The notes beneath the pieces are model-generated. The model was given only the letters and a program-made list of their open reading frames with translations, searched no databases and was not told the DNA's origin. This document shows, one piece after another, positions 15,732-24,473 of a stretch of DNA of 64,000 bases. The position numbers and the translations under genes were made by a program. Numbering within the stretch: the first letter of the stretch is position 1; each line of letters begins with the position of its first letter. The stretch comes from Lewinella sp. 4G2 (GTDB taxonomy: Bacteria > Bacteroidota > Bacteroidia > Chitinophagales > Saprospiraceae): positions 3,658,001 through 3,722,000 of the forward strand of contig NZ_LVWJ02000014.1 of NCBI RefSeq assembly GCF_001625015.1. The letters are read 5' to 3'.

Positions 15732-17885
15732 CTAGCGGGAGTTACCAGCAGCAATCGGCTCAGGATAGGCCACTGGCCCCTTGAAGTAGTCGTTGCCAAC
15801 CTTCAGAAAGTACCAACCGGGCTGATGCTTACCCCTGGCAATTGGGTAGCTGCGCGTCGTCCAGCCGCTGTCGTCCGTAGCTCCGCGCCAGACTTGGTAG
15901 TCGGTGCCAAACATGTCGGTCAGCCGTAACTCTGCGTCCGTCCCTGGGGGCAATTGGTAGCGGAAAACCATGGCTTCGGCATCCGCGTCAAATCGGACGT
16001 CCACCACGGTTGGTTCTTCGTCGACGACCAATTCAGTGCGCGTGCGTTCATTATAGATGACGACTGTTTCTTCGCCGCCCCGCGCCTGAATGGCCAGGTG
16101 TAGCGTACCCGCTCCCGAATCGAAATAGTAGGCGGAGGAACTACTTGCGTACACTTTTTCTTTGGATGTCAAATACGGCAGCCGGTCACCGAGTGCACGG
16201 AACACCATAGGCCGGTCGTGTGGGCAAGGGATGGATAAATAGGCCGGCTGTTCCGAAGTACTATTCCAATTCAAACTGAGGTCGTACTGGTCTCCGGCAA
16301 AAGCTTCGGTCAGCTCATAAACTACTCCGGCAGCCAGGGCGGTGGTCGCTTCCTGGTGGTCGGCAACTAACGGCCATTGTCCGTAAGCGTTGCTCAATTC
16401 CATCCCGGCCAGGGGAATATTGTGCTCGTGGACCGGGTCCGAAAGCCCGTGACCGGTCGCCACCGTGAGTTCTCCAACGGACTGTTCCGGGCAAACCATC
16501 CAGTCGCCGTAGTCCGTACAAGCTTCACTATTCGCCACGTGTGGGCGCGGCCGCAGGTGCAAGGCGGAAGAAGGGGGAGAAACGTGATGGTGGGCGTGGT
16601 GGCCCTGGTCAACCTTCGCTAACTCGGCCGGTGGATGGCTACCGCAGTGCATAGCTTTGGACGCATTCGTTGCTTGATCTTCTCCAGCAATTTTCTTGCT
16701 TGAAACTTGACCGCTCGCTTTCATCGGTGGAGATCCGGATGCTGGCAGCAGGTACTCGGCTCCATTGGGGAAAAATAAGCCCTCCTCACCTGGTACGAGA
16801 ATTTGGATGGCCTGGTCCACCCCGTGCAACTGAAGCCGATCAACGAAATTGCCGGAGGCCAACGGGGAAGCTACCTGCAGACCAACGGGGTAGCCGTGCA
16901 CCATTACGTCGGTCAGGTGGGGCCGCGGACCGATCACTCGAATACCTGCCTCATTACCCATTTTAATCTGGGTATCCTGGAGATAAGCATCACCAAGCAA
17001 GAGTCCCATTTTATTACCATTCAATTCCCAGCCGGTAGCCACGATTCTGTTGCCTTCTATTGATGCACCAATTTGGCAACCTTCCACCTGGTTGTTCTCC
17101 AAGGTGACGTTCTTGCGGAACTGCATTGCGGGAATCTTGATGCCCATTCCTTCACCCTTCCCCACTATGGTATTCTTGGCGAGAACAAAGCTCGTGGTGC
17201 GATTGTCCCAAACGAAATCGCGGTAAGCTGGGTGGATGGCATACTCAATCCCCACGCCCTCCGCTAGCAATTTTATTTCGTTGTTTCGAATGGTGTGCAG
17301 CGGGCTTCCACTACGGATGCCGATCCCAACTCCCGCCACTTCAATGAAATTTCCTACGAGGAGATACCCGCTCCCCAGCCCCGCCGGGCTCAGTTGGATG
17401 GCGACCCCATTCGTTACGGCGAAGCGGCAATTAATAATGCTTCCCCCTACCCCACCGGCGAGTTCGATTCGATCACCTACGCCCGCGAAGCTTACTTGCG
17501 AAATCTTCACCGCACCTGCGTCAGCGCCCACGGAAACGGTAGCTGCGCACGTCAAATTTTTGTTACCATGGAGAGTAAGCTTCCCGCCTTGATATACAAT
17601 TATCGTTGCCGCTGAGTTGGCCAACTCCAGCGGTGAGGCAGGGCTTGTGACTAGCTCGCCGCCCCGCACTACAAGGTGATTGAATTGGAAGGTTGACGAC
17701 TCCTCCGGCGCCAACTCGAGCCGCCCGAATACGAATACGGTGTCGTACTGCACCGAAAAATCCGTAATCACCGTCCGTTGCCCAAGCGGTACCATCAGAT
17801 TACCTGCTGATTGAGCCTTAGCCGACGAGGCATGCAGGCAGAAATAGGATAAAAGCAGTAGGTATTGGAGTAGTCGTAAGCGCAT
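15732..17885 (-). CDS. Secreted G8/beta-helix-like protein with His-rich segment
   Basis: 717 residues. Signal peptide 1-24 (ending AKAQ). The N-terminal part has the alternating strand pattern of a degenerate G8 domain (VPLGQRTVITDF, VFVFGRLEL, LVVRGGELV), followed by parallel beta-helix rungs (NNEIKL, NNQVEG, GNRIVATG). A His-rich segment (GHHAHHHV, then LHLRPRPH) lies near residues 425-450, and a C-terminal domain looks like a diverged type A sorting domain (LTDMFGTDYQVW, PGWYFLKV) but ends in an unusual tail. It is upstream of the CEMIP-like gene in the same unit and has its own promoter. Exact activity is unknown. It contains one 17-bp repeat read in the opposite sense (GADAGA, residues 120-125). 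Confidence 0.7.
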   Translation of the reverse strand: MRLRLLQYLLLLSYFCLHASSAKAQSAGNLMVPLGQRTVITDFSVQYDTVFVFGRLELAPEESSTFQFNHLVVRGGELVTSPASPLELANSAATIIVYQGGKLTLHGNKNLTCAATVSVGADAGAVKISQVSFAGVGDRIELAGGVGGSIINCRFAVTNGVAIQLSPAGLGSGYLLVGNFIEVAGVGIGIRSGSPLHTIRNNEIKLLAEGVGIEYAIHPAYRDFVWDNRTTSFVLAKNTIVGKGEGMGIKIPAMQFRKNVTLENNQVEGCQIGASIEGNRIVATGWELNGNKMGLLLGDAYLQDTQIKMGNEAGIRVIGPRPHLTDVMVHGYPVGLQVASPLASGNFVDRLQLHGVDQAIQILVPGEEGLFFPNGAEYLLPASGSPPMKASGQVSSKKIAGEDQATNASKAMHCGSHPPAELAKVDQGHHAHHHVSPPSSALHLRPRPHVANSEACTDYGDWMVCPEQSVGELTVATGHGLSDPVHEHNIPLAGMELSNAYGQWPLVADHQEATTALAAGVVYELTEAFAGDQYDLSLNWNSTSEQPAYLSIPCPHDRPMVFRALGDRLPYLTSKEKVYASSSSAYYFDSGAGTLHLAIQARGGEETVVIYNERTRTELVVDEEPTVVDVRFDADAEAMVFRYQLPPGTDAELRLTDMFGTDYQVWRGATDDSGWTTRSYPIARGKHQPGWYFLKVGNDYFKGPVAYPEPIAAGNSR
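17512..17528 (+). repeat. 17-bp dispersed repeat, copy 3 (antisense in the G8-like gene)
   Basis: GCACCTGCGTCAGCGCC, exact match to the consensus. The host gene is on the other strand, so the copy is translated as GADAGA rather than APASAP. Confidence 0.75.
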
Positions 17886-17929
17886 AAGTCTCGAAGTTGG
17901 AGGCTTACAACTGGGGGCGTTCGGTGGGC

Positions 17930-17957
17930 AAATATATACTTGCGGTCCAATACCGCA
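17930..17957 (-). promoter_or_regulatory. Promoter and palindromic site of the G8 gene pair
   Basis: On the minus strand TATATTTG (17937 to 17930) is a perfect -7 box, about 45 bp before the start codon. Immediately upstream lies TGCGGT-ccaat-ACCGCA (17941-17957), a 6-bp inverted repeat with a 5-bp gap, where a regulator would contact the promoter. Its binding protein is unknown. Confidence 0.55.
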
Positions 17958-18017
17958 CGATTTCAGCCGTGATTTTACAGAGACTGCCCGTTCGGGCCAA
18001 GCGTAGAAAAACGAGAA

Positions 18018-18047
18018 AAGGGGAAGCAGCCCCAGCCACTTCCCCTT
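18018..18047 (-). terminator. Rho-independent terminator of the YceI gene
   Basis: On the minus strand, arms AAGGGGAAG and CTTCCCCTT are followed by TTTTCTCGTTTTT. It lies 20 bp after the YceI stop codon. Confidence 0.8.
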
Positions 18048-18066
18048 CCCAATTGCTCAGTTCGAG

Positions 18067-18639
18067 CTACTGCTTGGTGACGAGCGTAACGTTGAGGTCA
18101 AACTCATCGTAAATGGTCTTATCGCCCAGGTTATCGAAGAAGGAGCCGGAGCCGTAGCGCACGTCGAAGTCGGTGCGATCCAACTTGATGTCGGCGGTGG
18201 CGACGTAAGCGCCGTTGCTTTCGGTGACGTTCGTGTTGAAGCGGATTTCCTTGGTCGTTTCCTTGATCGTGATGTCGCCCGTCACCCGGTATTCGCCGGG
18301 GGTGCCGCGGGATACGACGTTGGTGATGGTCAACTTGGCCGTGGGGTAGTTGGCTACACCGAAGAAATCGTCCGACTTCAGGTGGCCCTCCAGTTTGGTA
18401 GCGCCTTGCCCAGTGATGTCCGTGGCCTTAAGGCTACTCATATCAATTGCGAATGAGCCCCCCGTGAGTTGCCCGTCGGTGAATTCGAGGTCGCCCTGCT
18501 GGATGGCGATGGTGCCCTCGTGGCTGCCGGTGACCTTGTAGCCTTTCCAGGTAACCTGGCTGCCTGCGGTGTCCACGGGTACTGTCACTACGGTGGCAGT
18601 AAAAAGAAGTGTAGTGAAGAGAAGAAGTGACTTGAACAT
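18067..18639 (-). CDS. YceI-family periplasmic lipid-binding-like protein
   Basis: 190 residues. Signal peptide of about 20 residues, then a lipocalin-like barrel with family hallmarks: VDTAGSQVTWKGYKVTGSHEGTI at the start, LEGHLKSDDFFGVANYPTAKL in the middle and ATADIKLDRTDFDVRYGSGSFFDNLGDKTIYDEF near the end. YceI proteins bind isoprenoid chains such as polyprenyl or quinone-like molecules in the periplasm. It is monocistronic between its own terminator and a 240-bp upstream gap shared with the divergent TPR gene. Confidence 0.9.
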   Translation of the reverse strand: MFKSLLLFTTLLFTATVVTVPVDTAGSQVTWKGYKVTGSHEGTIAIQQGDLEFTDGQLTGGSFAIDMSSLKATDITGQGATKLEGHLKSDDFFGVANYPTAKLTITNVVSRGTPGEYRVTGDITIKETTKEIRFNTNVTESNGAYVATADIKLDRTDFDVRYGSGSFFDNLGDKTIYDEFDLNVTLVTKQ

Positions 18640-18827
18640 GATTAGTTATTGTGGGTGAGTAATAGAAGCTGCGCTTCAAATTCAATGTATCTACATCTAT
18701 TGTATCAATATGGTTTTATCGTTCTTGAAAAAAATTGAAATTTCTTCGCGCTCGATTCGGGGAGGGTGTACTAATCTGGGTAGGTAACAGCGTTTAGCCA
18801 AATGTCGCCGCAAAGCCATTCAACCGG

Positions 18828-18835
18828 TATATTTG
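18828..18835 (+). promoter_or_regulatory. -7 promoter box of the TPR gene
   Basis: TATATTTG, perfect -7 consensus, 45 bp before the chosen ATG at 18881. It overlaps the in-frame TTG at 18833, which therefore cannot be the start. No TTG at ideal -33 spacing. Confidence 0.6.
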
Positions 18836-18880
18836 CGAAAGTTTCCTTCCTTATATCCAGCGTTACTGAGACCAAACCAC

Positions 18881-21800
18881 ATGAATTACCGACTCCCGAA
18901 GGTCACCCGGGCCCTGCTTGCAGGCCTCATTGGTACCTTGTTATTTGCCAACGCCCCCCTTTCTGGCCAGGCCACTACCGTATATACGGAAGCCTGGCGC
19001 ACCTTTAAAAAAGCCGAAGCCGACCAGAGTGAAGATCTGCTCGCCAAAGCGCAGCGGGAGTACGAAGAGGTCATCGAGATGCTGCTACCGATCCAAACGC
19101 CGGAAGCAGAACTGCTTCGTACTAAGGCGGAATTGAACCGTGCGAAGATTGCCGTCCGTCTTGGTAAGGTTGAGGGAGAGAAACTCATTCTGGATTTTGT
19201 CCGGCGCTACCAGCCAGATCCCATCGCTAACGAAGCGCTGCTGGAGATTGCCAATTACTACTTCAACGAAGGTGACCTGAAGAAGGCTACGGATTACTAT
19301 AAGCGCGTCCCGGCGGATCTACTCAGCGTCGAGCAGCGGGCGGAGCTTAATTTCCGGCTGGGCTACACCAACTTCGTCCAGAAAAAATTTGGTGAAGCGA
19401 AGCGCTACTTCCAGTTCAGTAAATCCGACCCCGGTGAGTTCTACTATCCGACGAATTACTACCTCGGGATGATCTACTTCTTCGAGGGCAATTACGACCA
19501 GGCCATCAGCCAGTTCAGCATTGCGGAGAAGGACCGGAAGTACAAAGCCTACATACCTTATTACCTCACCCAGATCTACTTCGCCCAGAAGCGCTACGAC
19601 GAGCTGATCGAGTACGCCGCACCTAAAGTGGGTTCGCGGGCGGTTCGGAATACCAAGGAGATGTCGCAGCTACTCGGCCAGGCCTACTTTGAGAAGGGTG
19701 ATTATACCCGCGCCCGCCCGCTGCTGGAGGCCTACGCCCGTGGCAACCGCCGGATGCAGGAGGAAGAGTTGTACCAACTTGGCTTCACGCAGTACAAACT
19801 CCAGGCATACCAGAATGCTCAGGAATCCTTTAAGGACTTGGCGGGGCAGAACAGCCTTCCCGGCCAGAGCGCCAACTATTACCTCGGTGATATCTACCTG
19901 CGCCAGGGTAACGGCCCGGCTGCTCGCAATGCCTTTGGCGCCGCGAGCCGGATGAACTTTGACCCCAACATCAAGGAGGAGGCGCTCTTCAATTACGCCA
20001 AATTAAGCTACGAACTCGGTTTTTCTCAGGACGCCATGGCCGCCATCAAGAGTTTGCCTACGACCAGCAAGTACTACGTGCAGGGTCAGGAATTGATGGG
20101 GAAGATCTTCAGCTCATCGCAGGACTTCGCCGGCGCCTTGGAGGTACTCGAAAAGATCCCCAACCGCACGCCGCAGTTACAGGAGGCTTACCAAAGGGCG
20201 GCGTTTGGCCAGGGGATGGTTTTGCTCCGCAAGGGCGATGTCGCAGGTGCCAAGGTTTTGTTGGACCGTAGCCTGGAGCAACCGATCGACAGCAAGCTGA
20301 GGGCCCAGGCCACCTACTGGAAGGCCGACATCGAACACATGGCGGGTAACTACCCCCAAAGCATTGCGTTGACGAATCAGTTTTTGGCCCTCGCCACGGG
20401 CATGCAGAACCTACCGGACCAGGCCAGCGTCCACACGGGCAACTATCTGCAGGGGTACAATTACCTCAAGCAAAATAACTACCGGGCTTCCGTGGATTAC
20501 TTCGTGAAGACGGTGCAGGGCATCGAACGCAACATCAACTACATCTCCGACCGCGACGTGCGGGAGCGGGTACTCGGCGACGCCGTCCTCCGGGCGGGTG
20601 ACGGCTACTTCAGCCAGAATAACTACAACCAGGCCGGCGTGTACTACGACGACGCCATTACGCGAAAAACTAATGGCTTCGTCTACGCCATCTTCCAGAA
20701 GGGCATGATCGAAGGCTTGACTGGGCAACCGGCGCGGAAGATCCTCGCCATGGAGGAATTGGTACAGCGCTACCCCACCAACGCTTACGCCGATGATGCC
20801 CTTTACCAGGCAGCGATTACTTACGTGGAGTTGAACCAACCGCAGCAGGCTCTGCCTCCCCTCCGCCGTATTGTAAGTGACTTCCGGGGTAAGTCTTTAC
20901 TCGTCAACCAGAGTTTACTTCAGCTCGGACTAATCTCCTTCAACCTGGGGAATACCGAGGCGGCCATCAACTACTACAAGCAGGTATTCACCAGCAACCC
21001 GACCCCGGAAGAGTCGGAGGTGGCAAAAAAGGCGCTGGAAGAGATCTACGTCAAGAAGATGGGCCGCTCCGATCTGTACTTTGACTTCCTCAGCACCATC
21101 CCCGGCCAGGAATTGGACGCCGACGGAAGGGAGAGTATCGTCTACGAAGCGGCGGTGAGCCAGTACGAGAATGGCAACTACGAGCGGGCCATTCCAGCTT
21201 TGACGGATTATTTGCGCCAGTATCCCCGTAGCACGAATGCCCTTTCGGCTACCTACTTCCGAGGGGATTCCTACCTGAACCAACGTTTGTACGCCGAAGC
21301 CCTTGGTGATTACGAAGCGGTAATTGCCGCCGGCCCGAGCGCTTACTACGTCAGTTCCCTCAAAAAAGGCAGCCTAATTGCCTACAATAGCCTACGCGAC
21401 TTCACGAAGAGCTACCGCCTCTTCACCCAGCTGGAGCAGGCGGCCGAAGACCAGGAGGTCAAAGTCGACGCTCAGATTGGAGCGTTGCGTGCGGCTTACC
21501 GATTGAATGACATCCAGGCTACGGAGACGTACGCCCGCAAGGTTTCCCAGAATCCCATTGCTCCCTCGGAACAAAGGACGACGGCTAACTTCTACCTGGG
21601 TAAGATCGCCTACGATCGGCAGGACTTCAATGCGGCGCGCCAGGCGTTTGCGACCGTCATCGAAAACTCTGATGATGAGCAAACTGCCGAAGCACGTTAC
21701 CTCGTCGCCAATAGCTACTATCTCGGAGGAGATCTGGACAAGGCCGAAGAACTGGCCAGCAATGCGAATACGGAAAGTAGTGGTCACCAATACTGGGTGG

Positions 21801-22033
21801 CCAAGTCCTTCATTCTTTGGAGCGACGTCCTCCGCAAGAAAAATGACCCCGGTACGGCCGTTGCCGTGTTGGAAGCCTTGCTCAATACGTACAGCGCGGA
21901 CCCCGATCTCGTTGCCGAAGCCCGTACTAAGCTGGCAGCAGCTAAGGCGGAACAGCAGGGCAGCAGCCGGATCAACGATCCTTCCAAGACGACCCGTCCT
22001 GGCTACCTGGAGATGGATGACAGTAATAATTAG
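18881..22033 (+). CDS. Large exported TPR-repeat protein
   Basis: 1050 residues from MNYRLPKV. Signal peptide of about 32 residues (LLAGLIGTLLFANAPLSGQ), then continuous tetratricopeptide repeats to about residue 1020 (for example AKRYFQFSKSDPGEFYYPTNYYLGMIYFFEGNYDQAI). The solenoid probably acts as a scaffold in the periplasm. In Bacteroidota a long TPR protein of this kind is often followed by a plug-less beta-barrel, as here (124 bp downstream). The pair may handle envelope or protein export, but this is inference. An upstream TTG in the same frame is excluded by the promoter. Confidence 0.85.
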   Translation: MNYRLPKVTRALLAGLIGTLLFANAPLSGQATTVYTEAWRTFKKAEADQSEDLLAKAQREYEEVIEMLLPIQTPEAELLRTKAELNRAKIAVRLGKVEGEKLILDFVRRYQPDPIANEALLEIANYYFNEGDLKKATDYYKRVPADLLSVEQRAELNFRLGYTNFVQKKFGEAKRYFQFSKSDPGEFYYPTNYYLGMIYFFEGNYDQAISQFSIAEKDRKYKAYIPYYLTQIYFAQKRYDELIEYAAPKVGSRAVRNTKEMSQLLGQAYFEKGDYTRARPLLEAYARGNRRMQEEELYQLGFTQYKLQAYQNAQESFKDLAGQNSLPGQSANYYLGDIYLRQGNGPAARNAFGAASRMNFDPNIKEEALFNYAKLSYELGFSQDAMAAIKSLPTTSKYYVQGQELMGKIFSSSQDFAGALEVLEKIPNRTPQLQEAYQRAAFGQGMVLLRKGDVAGAKVLLDRSLEQPIDSKLRAQATYWKADIEHMAGNYPQSIALTNQFLALATGMQNLPDQASVHTGNYLQGYNYLKQNNYRASVDYFVKTVQGIERNINYISDRDVRERVLGDAVLRAGDGYFSQNNYNQAGVYYDDAITRKTNGFVYAIFQKGMIEGLTGQPARKILAMEELVQRYPTNAYADDALYQAAITYVELNQPQQALPPLRRIVSDFRGKSLLVNQSLLQLGLISFNLGNTEAAINYYKQVFTSNPTPEESEVAKKALEEIYVKKMGRSDLYFDFLSTIPGQELDADGRESIVYEAAVSQYENGNYERAIPALTDYLRQYPRSTNALSATYFRGDSYLNQRLYAEALGDYEAVIAAGPSAYYVSSLKKGSLIAYNSLRDFTKSYRLFTQLEQAAEDQEVKVDAQIGALRAAYRLNDIQATETYARKVSQNPIAPSEQRTTANFYLGKIAYDRQDFNAARQAFATVIENSDDEQTAEARYLVANSYYLGGDLDKAEELASNANTESSGHQYWVAKSFILWSDVLRKKNDPGTAVAVLEALLNTYSADPDLVAEARTKLAAAKAEQQGSSRINDPSKTTRPGYLEMDDSNN

Positions 22034-22073
22034 TCCACTGAGCTTTTGGGAAGTCCTCCCTCCCAATTGCTTT

Positions 22074-22090
22074 GCACCTGCGGCAGCGCC
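22074..22090 (+). repeat. 17-bp dispersed repeat, copy 4 (intergenic)
   Basis: GCACCTGCGGCAGCGCC, exact match to the consensus, in the 124-bp gap between the TPR and barrel genes. It is non-coding here, which argues against a purely protein-level explanation for the repeat. Confidence 0.8.
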
Positions 22091-22157
22091 CTTATTTACC
22101 TTCCTCTTTTTGACCACTTAGCCCTCCGTTTGAGGTGCTCGCATTAATAAAGATCCC

Positions 22158-23795
22158 ATGCTACGTCTTACCCTTATCGTTTGTTTGTTGTCCGTAGTAA
22201 GCTCGGTTGCCTACGCGCAACCTGGTATTGAGAACAGTGACGTGACCGTCGTTTCCACCTTTTCTGCTCGGTTGACCGATGCGGAGAAAGTCCGCGTTTC
22301 CCCTACCCCACCGCCGGCGGATACGGCCCGCGCTCGTCAGCAGTATTTGATCAGTGACCTTCCACTTTCGATGGAGTACCCGGCGCCGATCATCCGGCCA
22401 CGCGGAATTTCAAAGGAGAAAGCGCCACCGGCAAAGAATGGGTACATCAATCTTGGAGCCGGTTTTCCAAATGCACTGTACGGTGACCTGAGTTACGACC
22501 TAACCGGCGTGGACAATGCGGACCTAGGCATTTTCGCCAAACACTACAGCCTGAACAATAATGGAAACGTGGAGAATCAGCGGTCGAGCGACTCAGAATT
22601 TGGCGTCAATGGTAGCTACCTGTTCGACCAAGGATTTGCCATCAAAGGTGGCCTGGGTTACGAGACGCTGAGCCGGTACTACTATGGCTACAACTTTGCA
22701 CCCCGCCCCGATTCAATTGAAGCGCCTTCGTTTGATGAGGATGACGTGCGTCAGCGCTTAAACACTTTCTCCGTTAACGCGGAGATCTTCAATGGCACGC
22801 GGACGGCCGCCGATATTGATTACTCCGCTGGCGTAAGTATGTACATCATGGATGCGGACCCAGCAGTCCGGGAGAATAACCTGGACATCAACATCGGCGG
22901 CACGAAGTGGATCAGTGATGAGAAACCGCTGGACCTCAAGTTCCGGGCGGATTTTACTAGCTTCCGGGATACCTCGAAACAGAACCTGACCAACCTGTAC
23001 CTGATGCCTAGCTACACGACCCCAATTGCGGGCAAGGCCAGGTTGAAGGTCGGGGTGAACCTCACTTCGCAGGAAGATGACTTCGACGTGTTCCCCAACT
23101 TTAGCGTCAACGCTCCCATAGTCGAAGGATTAATTTCCGGCTTCCTGGGGTGGGATGGTGGTTTGCAGAATAACACCCTGAAAACGCTTTCCGAATACAA
23201 CCCGTGGATCGATACCCGACTGCGCGTTCGTACCTCCGAATTCTGGCGAATTTTTGGTGGTGTGGACGGTACCTTCTCTGGCATCAGCTACCGATTTGAA
23301 GCTGACTATAAGAACGTGGATAACCTCGCCACTTACTTATTGGACCGTGGCCAGGACATCCCAAAATTCGACGTGCTTTACGATGATGCGGAGATCTTCA
23401 CCCTTCAGGCTTCCGGCACGATGGAACCAACCGAGGACCTACGCATTAACGGCAGCGTTGCCCAACGTTTTTACAGCATGGAGAACCTGGAAGCCAACTG
23501 GCACCTGCCGGGTTTCACGCTGAACCTGGGTGCCGCCCACCAGTTTCTGGAGGATAAGCTTACCGTTGGGGCCGACTTCTACGTCGAAAATGGGCTACCC
23601 TTTCAAACCGAGGAGGGCGATGTTGACAATCTCAACCCACTACTGGATTTCAGCCTCAACGCTGATTTCTCAATCAACGAGACTTTTGGTTTGTGGGCGC
23701 GGGTTAATAACCTGCTAAATAACAAGCGGGAGCGTTTCGTGCAATACCCTACGATTGGGACCAACCTGCTCGTCGGCGCTTCCGCGAAGTTCTAG
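22158..23795 (+). CDS. Plug-less TonB-receptor-like outer membrane beta-barrel
   Basis: 545 residues. Signal peptide of about 21 residues (VVSSVAYAQ), a proline-rich region (PTPPPAD), then alternating amphipathic strands with aromatic ends to a C-terminal GTNLLVGASAKF, as in outer membrane barrels. Typical late-barrel TonB receptor features are visible (FGLWARVNNLLNNKRERFVQYP), but there is no plug domain or TonB box. Follows the exported TPR protein and is probably cotranscribed with it. It may be a porin or a docking barrel; substrate unknown. Confidence 0.75.
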   Translation: MLRLTLIVCLLSVVSSVAYAQPGIENSDVTVVSTFSARLTDAEKVRVSPTPPPADTARARQQYLISDLPLSMEYPAPIIRPRGISKEKAPPAKNGYINLGAGFPNALYGDLSYDLTGVDNADLGIFAKHYSLNNNGNVENQRSSDSEFGVNGSYLFDQGFAIKGGLGYETLSRYYYGYNFAPRPDSIEAPSFDEDDVRQRLNTFSVNAEIFNGTRTAADIDYSAGVSMYIMDADPAVRENNLDINIGGTKWISDEKPLDLKFRADFTSFRDTSKQNLTNLYLMPSYTTPIAGKARLKVGVNLTSQEDDFDVFPNFSVNAPIVEGLISGFLGWDGGLQNNTLKTLSEYNPWIDTRLRVRTSEFWRIFGGVDGTFSGISYRFEADYKNVDNLATYLLDRGQDIPKFDVLYDDAEIFTLQASGTMEPTEDLRINGSVAQRFYSMENLEANWHLPGFTLNLGAAHQFLEDKLTVGADFYVENGLPFQTEEGDVDNLNPLLDFSLNADFSINETFGLWARVNNLLNNKRERFVQYPTIGTNLLVGASAKF

Positions 23796-23887
23796 TACGG
23801 AATTTTCTGCTCCGCGGTGAAGTAGACGACCTAATGGCAAACCTAAGTTGGTGAATGAGGTTACGGCAAGTAACCAAACAGTTAGGT

Positions 23888-24364
23888 ATGCCCTCCTTTA
23901 CGCTTAGTAGCTCGGACCTTGGTGGCTCCGTTGACCAGCCCTTCGTCTACGACGGATTTGGCGCTGGTGGTAACAATGAATCGCCCGCGCTCGCGTGGAC
24001 GAACCCGCCCGCCGGCACCAAATCATTTCTCGTTACCTGCCACGACACCGATGCTCCGGGACCTGGTGGATGGTGGCACTGGGTTGTTTTCAACCTTCCA
24101 GCTTCAACCTCGGAATTGAAAAGAAATGCGAACCACACGGGTTTGCCGAATGGTGCAAAGACGGTCGTCAACTCCTACGGTGACCGCGACTACGGCGGCC
24201 CCTGCCCGCCTCCGGGGGACGCTGCTCACCCCTACGTATTTACCGTGTACGCCCTAAGCGACGAACTGGACCTCACCGGTTCGGAAATGCCCGCCATGGT
24301 GTTGTTCATGGCGGATAGCCTGATTCTGGGGAAATCCTCCATTGTGAGTTACTACGCGAGGTAA
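23888..24364 (+). CDS. YbhB/YbcL family PEBP-like protein
   Basis: 158 residues from MPSFTLSS. The phosphatidylethanolamine-binding fold is clear: ESPALAWTNPPAGTKSFLVTCHDTDAP, the pocket motif WWHWVVFNLP, then YGGPCPPPGDAAHPYVFTVYAL. No signal peptide is visible, so it is likely cytoplasmic. The bacterial members have no settled function. An upstream in-frame ATG at 23855 adds 11 residues unlike the family and is not preferred. Confidence 0.9.
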   Translation: MPSFTLSSSDLGGSVDQPFVYDGFGAGGNNESPALAWTNPPAGTKSFLVTCHDTDAPGPGGWWHWVVFNLPASTSELKRNANHTGLPNGAKTVVNSYGDRDYGGPCPPPGDAAHPYVFTVYALSDELDLTGSEMPAMVLFMADSLILGKSSIVSYYAR

Positions 24365-24403
24365 GTAACTTTCAGAATTAACCTACAGGATATAGTCCGA
24401 TTT

Positions 24404-24411
24404 TACCTTTG
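24404..24411 (+). promoter_or_regulatory. -7 promoter box of the nuclease gene
   Basis: TACCTTTG followed by CGCC, the same extended word seen before the tRNA gene at 35772. It lies 62 bp before the nuclease start codon. No -33 TTG at ideal spacing. Confidence 0.55.
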
Positions 24412-24473
24412 CGCCTTCGTAGCAACCAAGGCTAGCCCTACGCGCTGCATCCCCTAACCAACCAACCCATACT

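Noticed and set aside
20234-20250. Sequence within 1 base of the 17-bp repeat in the TPR gene
   Set aside because: The protein reads KGDVAGAK, which is ordinary for a TPR repeat, so similarity may be chance. Not counted as a copy.
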